A DNA stretch of 64,000 bases from positions 1 to 64,000 of the forward strand of contig JANBTH010000002.1 of assembly GCA_027578815.1 (NCBI GenBank), given 5' to 3'. The notes under the pieces are model-generated. The model searched no databases. It saw nothing but the letters and a program-made list of their open reading frames with translations, and had not been told where the DNA came from. Origin of the DNA: Coemansia sp. RSA 1804 (lineage: Eukaryota > Kickxellomycota > Kickxellomycetes > Kickxellales > Kickxellaceae). The position numbers and the translations under genes are program-made. This document shows positions 19,072-27,570 of this stretch, piece by piece (position 1 is the stretch's first letter; the number at the start of each line of letters is the position of its first letter).

Positions 19072-19311
19072 GTGATTAATAGGCTCTGATCTGGTATTGG
19101 CGCATCTAATTACTCGGTGCTCTTATCGCTGTTTCCCCAGGCTTAATGTGCGTTTCTGCCTGAAAAGCGCCATTATTTTTTCCACAAGATAGAGGAATTC
19201 GAATTAGGTTTTTCTTTACCAGCAAATTGACTCTTTATGCTTTCCTATGAAAATCGGTCTGATTATATTCTCTCTCTTTTTCAACCTTTTTAAATTGTAA
19301 CTCGATATAAA

Positions 19312-20320
19312 ATGGCACTTCGTCTGGCTTCCAAGAACTTTGCTGGTAAAGACATTGTGATAGTGTAGTTCTGATTACAAAAGGATCCTTTGGGAATCGG
19401 AGCAGAATCTAAACGCTGGAGAATGAAATGGATGGCCACTGCCTAAATCACTAAATCCCAGTATATCTAATGTTGTTTGTGTTGTTGTAGCCCTTGCTCA
19501 GCGCGGATACGCAATGCGCCTGACCCCGGCTGGCGTCAACGCTATCAGGTAAAGTACCAAACGGAAATTACTGAAAGAAGGAGAGGATAAACTGGGAAAG
19601 AGAGACGCAAGGCAAGCCGCCTTCTTTGACATTAATATGTAAACAACTAAACAACGAGCACTACGGCTTCTGAGAATAAAACTCTGTAGGTCGTACTCGT
19701 CAGAGAAGGGGGAGCGCACACCGGCGTCCGAGAAGGCCAGCAGCATCATCGACGCATTCCCAGGGGACTCGCTTGTGGCGAAGACCGGGTACTTTGCCGG
19801 CGTAACGGGGCTGACGGCGCTGCTGATCTCGAAGGAGATCTACGTGGTCAACGAGGAGACGATCCTTCTGGTGGCGTTCGGCGCAATCATTGCGGTGCTG
19901 TACAGAGCCATCAAGGAGCCGTACAAGAACTGGGCCGACACCAACCTGACGGCCATCAAGGATATTCTGACGGGCGCCCGCGGCGAGCATAAGACCGCCG
20001 TGCTTGCGCAAATCGAGGCGCAGTCCCAGCTCAAGGACATCGTGCAGTACACGAAGAGCCTGTTTGGCATGTCCAAGGAGATTGCGACGATGAACGCCAA
20101 ATCCTTTGAACTCCAGCAGAAGGTTGCGCTCAACAGCGAGATCAAGTCGGTCCTCGACTCGTGGGTTCGCTACGAGTCCTCGGTGCGCGAGAGCGAGCAG
20201 AAGGCCCTTGCTGACAAGGTCATGGGCAACATCCGCGCCCAGCTCTCCAGCCCAAAGACCCAGGACGAGATCATTGCTCAGTGCATCCGCGACATCCAGG
20301 GCCTTGCCAAGCCCGCATAA
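19312..20320 (+). CDS. ATP4: Mitochondrial F1Fo ATP synthase subunit b (three exons)
   Basis: Exons 19312-19345, 19491-19548 and 19690-20320 join in frame to 240 residues. Both introns are GT-AG (GTAAAG donors, TAG acceptors) and 141-145 bases long. Exons 1 and 2 encode a basic, Ser/Ala-rich mitochondrial presequence (MALRLASKNFA..., then ..RGYAMRL..). The mature part has two short hydrophobic segments (TGYFAGVTGLTALLISKE and EETILLVAFGAIIAVLY). A long charged helix follows, ending in CIRDIQGLAKPA. This is the peripheral-stalk subunit b, which is anchored in the inner membrane and holds F1 against rotation. Length and layout match fungal Atp4. The gene sits convergent with SIL1. Confidence 0.93.
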
Positions 20321-20569
20321 AGCCTTTCATTAAGCGGGAGCTTTTTGGCTTCTTTCCTTCGTTTTTATGGTTCATCTTTGATTCTTTTTGGACAAAAAGG
20401 GGACCCTTCGTTCTTCTTTAGCTTTTGAATGTTTCTGAGAACAAAAACACTGCTCTAATTTCGTTATCCAAGCAGCCAAAATGGGGTGACAGAGAAAAGG
20501 GGGAGGTTTAATAAGCAACGATAACCAGGAAGAAAAAAGTATGTATGGTATTAAAGTGGAGAGGCGCGG

Positions 20570-21997
20570 TTAGTAGTCAAGCTCAGTCAGGATCTGGCGG
20601 TACTCCTCGATATCATCCCGATGTCTGTAATTGACAAGCGCAACAAGCTCCTCCTGCAGCCACGTCTTGAACTCTGCGGGCGGGACGCAGGAGTCCGGGT
20701 ACTCCATTCTAATCGACTGCAGGGTGTTCGCGTACTCCAACCGACGGCGGTACAGCGAAGTCGAGGAGTCAGCATCAATGTCATCCAGACTATCGACAAG
20801 CCGGGAGACGAGTGCGCGACACCACAGCCGGGCACCATCGGCCAGTAACCCGGCGGTATCAGCAGAAGAAGAAGAAGAAGAAGAAGAAGAAGAAGGCGCA
20901 GACGTAGTGGTGTTTGGGCTGGTGAGCTCGGGGTTAAACAGATCGTCGGCAAAGCGCACCAGCCGGGTATCGAGCTTGGCGGCCTCGGCCTCGGTGTTAT
21001 CGTCGTGGAAGGGAACGAGCAGCGACGGGTGAATGGACAGCAGGACGCGGAACCCGCTGTGGTTGGCAAACTGATTGAGCGCCACCGAGTGGCCGCGGAC
21101 AATGGCAGAGAGCGCAAACACGTGCCGGCCCAGCGATTTGAGATGCGTCTCGGTGCGCAGCAGGTCGAGGAGCCGGGTGACGGCGCCCGAACGCACCGCA
21201 ACCGTCTGCAGGTTCTGGTTGTTCTGCACCGCAGACCCGAGCACGACCGAGGAGAGCTGGCGCACGGCGGCCGGCCACGGCTCACTAGTCTGTTGTTCTT
21301 GCTGCTGTGGTTTGGGATCGCTGAGCTGCAAAAGCGCAGCCGCCGCGTTGGCGTGGTGCATGAGTTGACGCGCATGCCGCGGGTCGTGGACGAGTTCCTC
21401 GAGGCCGCCCAGGGACTCAAGCAGCCGCGCAACCGCGCTTGGGTCGGCCGGTGCCCCGCCACCTCCACTGGCAACAGTGACTATGTGGTCGATAAAGTTG
21501 TCAAGCGGGAAACCCCCCGCACTCGCATGTCTGCCACCCACCGTAATCTGGCCACGCCCGCCATCGTTACCGTTACCACCGTCAACAACAACGGCCAGCG
21601 CGTCAGCCGCGTCCCGATTCCCTCCACCCGCGTTCTCCTCCGGCGCCATCAGTCGGGCCTTGCGCTGACCCGTGGTCATGTCTATCTGTACGTGGAGCCC
21701 GGGAGGCACAGACTGGCCTGGCATGATAGCCTGAAACTCGCTGGTTGCCTCGAATACTGCCGGATAGCACACCCGTGCGCCGGTGGCGGCGTTGGTGGTG
21801 CAAATAGATGGTGAGGACGAGCTGTTGGTTGTGCTGTGCTGCTGCTGGTGATGTTGGTGGTACTTTTGTGCAATGAATGGCTTCTGACCGTTATTATTGT
21901 TATTGTTAATGTTGTTGTTGGATGCGCTGACAATGCCTCCTGCTAGCACAGCAGCAGCGTAGGCGGAAAGAATGAAAACTCCCGCTGCTCGCACCAT
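20570..21997 (-). CDS. SIL1: SIL1-type nucleotide exchange factor of the ER Hsp70
   Basis: A 475-residue protein with a signal peptide (about 3-22), an Asn run and a His/Gln-rich spacer. The SIL1 signature follows at about 66-116: CTTN..GARVCYPAVFEATSEFQ..MPGQSVPPGLHVQI. Armadillo-like helices fill about 165-460 (LESLGGLEELVHDPRHARQL is typical). SIL1 exchanges ADP for ATP on lumenal Hsp70 (BiP/Kar2). A Ser run coded by TCT/TTC-type repeats sits near residue 368. The C-terminus TELDY lacks a KDEL or HDEL tetrapeptide, so retention would need another mechanism or the protein may leave the ER slowly. Fes1, the cytosolic relative, is excluded by the signal peptide and the N-terminal cysteine motif. 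Confidence 0.88.
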   Translation of the reverse strand: MVRAAGVFILSAYAAAVLAGGIVSASNNNINNNNNNGQKPFIAQKYHQHHQQQHSTTNSSSSPSICTTNAATGARVCYPAVFEATSEFQAIMPGQSVPPGLHVQIDMTTGQRKARLMAPEENAGGGNRDAADALAVVVDGGNGNDGGRGQITVGGRHASAGGFPLDNFIDHIVTVASGGGGAPADPSAVARLLESLGGLEELVHDPRHARQLMHHANAAAALLQLSDPKPQQQEQQTSEPWPAAVRQLSSVVLGSAVQNNQNLQTVAVRSGAVTRLLDLLRTETHLKSLGRHVFALSAIVRGHSVALNQFANHSGFRVLLSIHPSLLVPFHDDNTEAEAAKLDTRLVRFADDLFNPELTSPNTTTSAPSSSSSSSSSSADTAGLLADGARLWCRALVSRLVDSLDDIDADSSTSLYRRRLEYANTLQSIRMEYPDSCVPPAEFKTWLQEELVALVNYRHRDDIEEYRQILTELDY

Positions 21998-22772
21998 ATT
22001 TGGACTTCTTAAGATACAGAAAAATTATAGAAAAATAAGGGAGGGAAAACGTAATGAATGGCCAGAGAGCTAAGACAAAAAGGCGGTTCTAAATACAAAG
22101 ACAGAAACCCCAGAATAAAAAACCTGGTAGGAGTGATAAAAGAAGGAAAGAAATAAAAAAGCAGATAATTTGCTTTTATTGCAGAAAGGAGAAAAAAAAA
22201 GGAGAACCTAAGAATGAATACAGTTTTTTCTTATGAAGCAAAAAATCTACTACGAAGCTTTTATTTCTAACAATGCTTGGCGTCACTGTTCTTGCAGTGA
22301 GAGCGAAAAAGAGGGGGTGAGGAAGAGGAGGGGGGGATTCCTTTGCATCAATGGAGTTTGGATTCTTTGTTTCCCGTGTTTCTAATGGCAAGAGCCACTT
22401 GGTACCCAACTCGTTCATTGTCTCTTCTTTTTGACTCTTCTTTTGCAGCGGAAAAGGCGTGGGGTTTTTTCCTTCTATTTCAATTCTTCCAGAAATTTCC
22501 AAAATACCTGGAACTGCCACTTTTCGGACAAAGCAACTGCACATAAACCGAAACCGCAAAACGAAAGGAAAAGAAGAAAAGAAAAGATGAGGAGAGCGAA
22601 ATGACGTAAGAGGAGGATGCGGATTCCTCACTCACACAACAATCCCCTATTGAGCTGCAGCATCGCATGCACCCAACAGACGAGAGCCACAACAAAATCA
22701 AGCAAACTCCGAAACAAAAAGCCACCACAGCAGCTCCCAAGAGTCGCGGATGATCAACCAGATAATTGCAGA
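21998..22772. other. Spacer between SIL1 and U2AF genes
   Basis: About 0.8 kb of AT-rich DNA holding the SIL1 promoter and the 3' end of the U2AF gene. Purine-rich runs on the plus strand make low-complexity frames only. Confidence 0.5.
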
Positions 22773-24569
22773 TCAGTAGTTTTGGCTGGAAAGGTCCTCC
22801 TCGGTGATGTACGTCGCAATGACAGTGCGACCCATGAACTGGCGGCCAGCCAGCGCATTCAGTGCGGCAGTGGCCTCAGCGTCCGATGCGTAACGAACAA
22901 AGATCTTGCCAACGCCAGGCGCACTTCGTGGGATGCGCAGCTCCACAACGGCGCCGTAGTTGCTGCACTCGTCGCCCACATCGTCTACTATGTCCGCGTA
23001 CTCGTCGTCATCCGCCAGCTCGCGCTCTGTCACCATGTTCAGCAGCTGCACAACCGTCGTAGCTGGCGCAGCAGGCGCACTAGGCATTTGCATCTGCAAC
23101 GGCATCTGGGTCGGCATCTGGTTGTGCGCGTAGGCGCCGTCAGGAGCATGCCGGGGTGGTCGGCCTTGATGGTGCGGGCGCTGGTTCGGATTATAATTCT
23201 GATTCTGATTATAATTCTGGTGCTGATTCTGATTCTGAGGCGGCTGGGCGCCGCGCGCTCCAAGACTCGCACGCTGCACAACAAGACGCTTGTCGCCCAA
23301 ATCCATGCCATTCAGGCCCTGGCACGCAAGATCGGTGACTGCCGGATTCTCGTACTCGCAGAAGGCGAAGCCGCGCGAGAGACGCGTGGCGCTGTCCTTG
23401 ACGAGATTGAAGGCGCGGAGCTCGCCAAAGGCGCGCAGCAGCTCAATGACCTGGTCTTCGCTGAGATACGTTGGCAGTCCACCGACGTAGACCTTGTTTG
23501 GCGTGTCGGGAACGGTGTTGGAGATAGCACCGGGCAGCGCAAAGACCGGCGGCGCAGGCTCTGGCTCGCCAGGCGGAGGAATGTAGTCCTTCGGACGGCG
23601 GATCTTCAGCTTCTGGTTGTGGAACATCACGCCATCCAGCCCCATTCCCATGGTCGCCTGCGTCGCATCGCGCACCTCGACAAAGGCGTAGTTCTTGTCC
23701 GCGTTGATCTGGATGTTCTGCACCGGCAGCTCCTCGCGTGGCGCAATGTTCAGCCGCACCATCAGATCGTTGAAGAAGGAAGCAATGCTGTCCTCGTCGA
23801 TTCCAAGCGGAATGTTGCCCACGTACAGCCGCCGCGCCTGTCGCGACGCCGTGCTGGGAAACTCGCGCTCCCCGCGACTGCTTGGTCGGAACCGGTCATT
23901 CTCGTTGCGGTGCGTGTGCTCAAACAAAACACTCGGATTGAACGATGCCACGTTGCGCGACCCGGCCGCCTGTCCTGGCGGCGGAAACACGCCCGACGCC
24001 TTTGCCTCTGCACACGAGACGCCCTCAAACCCAGGCGGCGCCATGTCCCAGAGCCCCAGCTTCTTTGCGCGAAGATGAAGCGGCACCGTTGGCGCACTGC
24101 TTTCTCTCGACCGCGACCGGCGCCTGCGTGGGCTCCTGGTGCGCGGTCTCCTGCCGCCGTCCCTACTGCGGGGCCTCCTCCCGTCTCTGCTGCGCGACCT
24201 CCGCCGGGGCTGGTCGCGCTCTCCACGCCGCCGCTCGCGACTATCCCTGTATCCTCCTCTATCGTCGCGGCTGTGCTCGCGCCTCCTTCTCGCACTGCCA
24301 TCGTCACGACTGGATTGCCGTGCCGACATTGATGTAGGACTGTGTCCTCTGGTTCGTCTGGGCGACCTGCTACTCCTCCTGTGCTCGCTGTGTCTGGGGC
24401 CCGCGCTGTCCCTCTCGCCGCCCGTGCGCTGCTTCAGCGATTGGCTCATGTTTTTGAGAAACGACGACGCCATCAACTCGGCATCCTGCCGCCCGCTTTC
24501 CGCACCATCTGCTTCTACTTTTTCCGCGCCTACACGCGTATATGTGTCCGCTTTTGTATCAGATTCCAT
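22773..24569 (-). CDS. Splicing factor U2AF large subunit
   Basis: A 598-residue nuclear protein from the ATG at 24569; two codons upstream the frame begins with TTG, not used. An RS domain rich in Arg-Ser and Arg-Asp spans about 50-158. A ULM-like segment LWDMAPPGFEG at about 173-183 holds the Trp that binds the small U2AF subunit. RRM1 (about 246-335) starts RQARRLYVGNIPLGI, almost identical to metazoan U2AF65. RRM2 (about 365-445) has VYVGGLP and GFAFCEY. A C-terminal U2AF-homology motif (about 505-598) carries GRQFMGR, the RxF motif that binds SF1/SF3b ULMs. It recognises the polypyrimidine tract at 3' splice sites. An Asn/Gln repeat linker precedes the last domain. All parts are intact. 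Confidence 0.95.
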   Translation of the reverse strand: MESDTKADTYTRVGAEKVEADGAESGRQDAELMASSFLKNMSQSLKQRTGGERDSAGPRHSEHRRSSRSPRRTRGHSPTSMSARQSSRDDGSARRRREHSRDDRGGYRDSRERRRGERDQPRRRSRSRDGRRPRSRDGGRRPRTRSPRRRRSRSRESSAPTVPLHLRAKKLGLWDMAPPGFEGVSCAEAKASGVFPPPGQAAGSRNVASFNPSVLFEHTHRNENDRFRPSSRGEREFPSTASRQARRLYVGNIPLGIDEDSIASFFNDLMVRLNIAPREELPVQNIQINADKNYAFVEVRDATQATMGMGLDGVMFHNQKLKIRRPKDYIPPPGEPEPAPPVFALPGAISNTVPDTPNKVYVGGLPTYLSEDQVIELLRAFGELRAFNLVKDSATRLSRGFAFCEYENPAVTDLACQGLNGMDLGDKRLVVQRASLGARGAQPPQNQNQHQNYNQNQNYNPNQRPHHQGRPPRHAPDGAYAHNQMPTQMPLQMQMPSAPAAPATTVVQLLNMVTERELADDDEYADIVDDVGDECSNYGAVVELRIPRSAPGVGKIFVRYASDAEATAALNALAGRQFMGRTVIATYITEEDLSSQNY

Positions 24570-25053
24570 AGGCAATATTATTCGCGTTATTCTGAGTCCC
24601 CTTTATTATTCTTTTTTTCTTACAGCTGAATTTATCTCGCTCGAAGCCTCAAGTGAGCAAAAAGGGAGGGAAAAGGTAAAGATGTAGTGCGAATTACCTA
24701 GACTTGCACAAATTATTTCTGCTATTGCTGTTGTTTATTCCTCCTCGCTCCTCCTGCTATTCTAATCCCTATGCATTATACCAGGCAACTGCAGCACAAG
24801 TAATAGACCTCCTAGACTAGAAAAAGAAAAATGGTGAGAAAAAACAATGGTTAGGAGAGATAAAGTGCATACAATGAAAACATCTTTGCTGCATCTTTAT
24901 TTTTTGTTTTTTTTTAAACTTTTCATGCCGCTTTTATTGGACAAACGTCTGTTTTGATCTGATACCGCTTGATCTGGAAATTAAAGTGCTGTCAATTGCG
25001 ACCATGGGACTCAAATCCAGCTCCATCCGCTCTACGGTTTTCAGCTATGAGAT

Positions 25054-25281
25054 ATGTCTTTGCTGAATAGCGTTTACACAAATGCTAGCTACGTGGCCAA
25101 CACTGGTGAATGGTCTCTGACAGCTCAGAAAGTTTCTCCACAAGAGCTAGTGTTTGGGTGCTCTGACCTGGCCATACTTGAATCAAGCATTAGGTACCAC
25201 CAGCTTCAAGCTTACAATAATGCAGACAATACAGAAACATTTTTCTTCTATACTTCCAACTTGCCATCAATCTATCTTTGA
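25054..25281 (+). CDS. Possible small orphan ORF
   Basis: A 75-residue frame with an ATG start. It is less biased in composition than neighbouring noise and holds stretches such as TGEWSLTAQKVSPQELVFG that look protein-like. No signal peptide, domain or family is recognised. It may be a fragment of a decayed gene, a single exon, or chance. Transcript evidence would decide. Confidence 0.25.
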   Translation: MSLLNSVYTNASYVANTGEWSLTAQKVSPQELVFGCSDLAILESSIRYHQLQAYNNADNTETFFFYTSNLPSIYL

Positions 25282-25986
25282 ATTATCTTGGTTTTGATGT
25301 CTTCCCTCAATGAATAATTACATGAATCACTTATGGATTATGCAAAGTCCAATATAATAGATTGTACTCATCATAATGCGAATTATAGCAGAATGACAGA
25401 CACTGTCTGTTAAAAATTTTGTTTTTGTAACATTCTTCCAATAATACTTTTATAAACTAAATGTTTATTTCTAAAGTTGTTCCAGAAAACTACCAAATCT
25501 TGAAATATCAACAGCGTTTATATCTATTAACATCGATTGCACCATTATGACGCAATCAGATGAGTAAGTTTAATAATATTTGCAGTCTTTTGAATAAACT
25601 TTTTGCCTTTATGTAAAAAATTGCTTGAATATATATTTGAAAATAACAAGATGATATATGATTCTGCTTGTGTGTTAGGCAATTCACAATCAGCCAAAAC
25701 AAATTGCAACTGAAAGAAAAACACCACATATATAAAGAATCCATATGCTGCCATGTACGACCTTCCTCCAATTACCGCTCTTTTATCTACACATTATTTT
25801 ATTAACTATTAAAATTTTATTTTACATTCTAAACATCCTCAAGTTTTTATTGTAGGCATTATCTCTGCCGCTTATTCTTTTTAGCAACTACTAGAACACT
25901 TTTACAAGTGTCATATATTACAAATCTGTCACATATTATTAAGATTACAAATTATAATAGCAATATCCTAGATATAAATAAGCAAT

Positions 25987-26163
25987 ATGTCAACAGATGA
26001 TAATGACGGTAATGGCATAATGAGGAAAGTACTCATGTCTACCAGTAAAGCAGAAGAAAAAAAAGCTGAAAAAGAAGCTAAACAAAAAGAACTTGCTCAC
26101 AAAATAAGAACATTTAGAATTGGACTGTGGGGTGCTGATTTGCCTAATCAATTTGCAAAGTAA
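25987..26163 (+). CDS. Possible 58-residue Lys/Glu-rich orphan ORF
   Basis: ATG at 25987 to TAA at 26161-26163. The product has an acidic start (MSTDDNDGNG), a charged helix (KAEEKKAEKEAKQKELAHKI) and a C-terminal block RTFRIGLWGADLPNQFAK. The order of acidic head, helix and Trp/Gly-containing tail looks less random than most short frames. It has no recognised family, and AT-rich codons unlike the neighbouring conserved genes. It may be a young gene, a single exon or a remnant. Confidence 0.3.
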   Translation: MSTDDNDGNGIMRKVLMSTSKAEEKKAEKEAKQKELAHKIRTFRIGLWGADLPNQFAK

Positions 26164-26347
26164 AAGTTGTTGGAAATTTGTTAAAAAACAGTTTCAGTGC
26201 TATACGACAGCTTAAGTAGGAAGAACCCTAGTATTGCTCTTTTCTTTTTAATATAAAATAATCTACCTCTTTTTTCTTTCCTTTCCCAAGCAGAAACAAA
26301 TAAACAAGACTACTATGCGCTGGCTTTAGAGACCTACGATGGCTTCT

Positions 26348-27022
26348 CTAGCAGAGATCGGGGTCGCGACGGTACGCCACCATGGCCTCAACGCGGTGCG
26401 CGTCGGTTGAGAAGGACCGGAGCCGGACCTGCTCGGCGTTTTTGATGTGCAGCGGATCCGAGTCGGTCCAGGTAGTTGGGACCTCGGCATCCGAGTCGGC
26501 GTAGACGAGGATATTGAAGGTGCACTTTTCCTCAATAATGGGGAGGAATGAAACGCTGGCGGCAATCTGTCTGAAAATCGCCTGGATTTCCATCCGCAGC
26601 GCCTTCTCGCTCTTCGCGGGAGCCGCAGCCTTGCCACCGCTCGTGGTCACAGTCTGAGATGCAGCTTCATCGTCCTCAGCTCCCCGTTCTTGGACTATCT
26701 GGATATCAAACTGCCACCGCTCCAACGTCTCCCTCGTCTCGCGAGAGTTGACAGCCAGCACCAGTTTGTTTATCTTGCCAACGGCCAGCCACTCCTCCAC
26801 CGACTCCATTATTTTCTTCAGGTACTTTTCGACGGACAGATCGTTTGTCACCCAGATGTCCAGGCCGTACTTTTTGGTCATCTCGAAATCGTCGACCGGG
26901 TAGATGCCCCGCTGGAACAGGATGCTGTTGATCCCGTACTTGAAGAACTCGGTCACTATCTGTGCTGATCCGCGCAGCGTTATCCTCCCCTTTGTCAGTT
27001 GCTGCTGTGCTTGTGCTGACAT
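26348..27022 (-). CDS. MAD2: Spindle assembly checkpoint protein MAD2 (HORMA domain)
   Basis: A 224-residue protein from the ATG at 27022; the upstream in-frame extension is a low-complexity Thr/Gln stretch and is not used. The HORMA fold covers almost the whole protein. Family blocks are clear: ITLRGSAQIVTEFFKYGINSILFQRGIYP (about 14-42), LERWQFDIQ (100-108), VSFLPIIE (157-164), and EEVRLRSF-like AEQVRLRSFSTDAHRVEAMVAY (196-217). The last covers the safety-belt region. An extra 25 or so Ala/Thr/Lys-rich residues sit in the loop at about 113-140. MAD2 binds MAD1 and CDC20 to restrain the anaphase-promoting complex. It is divergent with MUS81. Confidence 0.95.
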   Translation of the reverse strand: MSAQAQQQLTKGRITLRGSAQIVTEFFKYGINSILFQRGIYPVDDFEMTKKYGLDIWVTNDLSVEKYLKKIMESVEEWLAVGKINKLVLAVNSRETRETLERWQFDIQIVQERGAEDDEAASQTVTTSGGKAAAPAKSEKALRMEIQAIFRQIAASVSFLPIIEEKCTFNILVYADSDAEVPTTWTDSDPLHIKNAEQVRLRSFSTDAHRVEAMVAYRRDPDLC

Positions 27023-27570
27023 GGCTGTTGTTGTTGTTGTTGTTTTTCTTGCCTTGTCTTGTGTCAACTGGCTGGCTCGCTGGCTGGCTGGCTGGCGTTT
27101 ACTTTGAGCGTGAAGATAAGAAGAAAACGATAAAAGTAGTAACAAAAATAAAAATAAAAATAAAACAGTGGAGAGCGTTCAAGAGATGCAAACACTGTCG
27201 GCTCTTCGCATGATTCGTCTGCTTATTTAAACCGGTACGTCAGAACAAGGCGAAGCGAAAGACACAGGGAAAAAGTAAACAAAGCCAAGCGAATCAGCTG
27301 CCAGCGTGTTGTTGATTCCACAAAGGGAGCGAAATCAAATAACTAATCCCCGAATCTAGTGTTGGCTTGTTTATCATTAACTTTTCTATTGTTCCTGGCT
27401 GCGGGAAGAAGAATGAACAACAGACAAGCAGTGTAACAAGGACGCACAAAGTAGCTGAAACTAGAACATGCTGCTTGTTTGTTTGTACTAGTTTCCTTCT
27501 CCTTTCAATACTTCTGCTGCCTATTTGCTATTATTGTATTTTTCTCTTCACTATTATTTTCCTTGGCCAA
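27023..27570. promoter_or_regulatory. Shared divergent promoter region of MAD2 and MUS81
   Basis: The 548 bases between the two ATGs must serve both genes. It contains a (TTG)n run, a CTGG repeat at 27068-27096, an AAATA-type run near 27147-27166, and a CRE-like TACGTCA at 27236-27242. Factor binding is not shown. Confidence 0.45.
27068..27096. repeat. (CTGG)n microsatellite
   Basis: About seven CTGG/GGCT units with one interrupting base, in the 5' region of MAD2. Confidence 0.75.

Larger units (their letters stand above)
16270..19311. other. 3-kb intergenic region with an assembly gap
   Basis: No gene is supported. Purine-rich stretches (about 17290-17520) and T-rich stretches generate open frames rich in Lys or Phe with no domain. 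It includes the promoter of the kelch gene, an N gap at 18726-18819 and, near its right end, the promoter of the ATP synthase subunit b gene. Confidence 0.5.
24570..26347. other. AT-rich island between U2AF and MAD2 genes
   Basis: About 1.8 kb, the second half strikingly AT-rich by eye. It holds the U2AF promoter, two tiny open frames listed separately, and no recognised domain, RNA or repeat array. The MAD2 3' end closes it. Confidence 0.5.

Noticed and set aside
26159..26220. Short intron that would extend the 58-residue ORF
   Set aside because: A GTAAAAG donor and a CAG acceptor exist, but the intron would be only 32 bases and the added exon codes fewer than ten residues.
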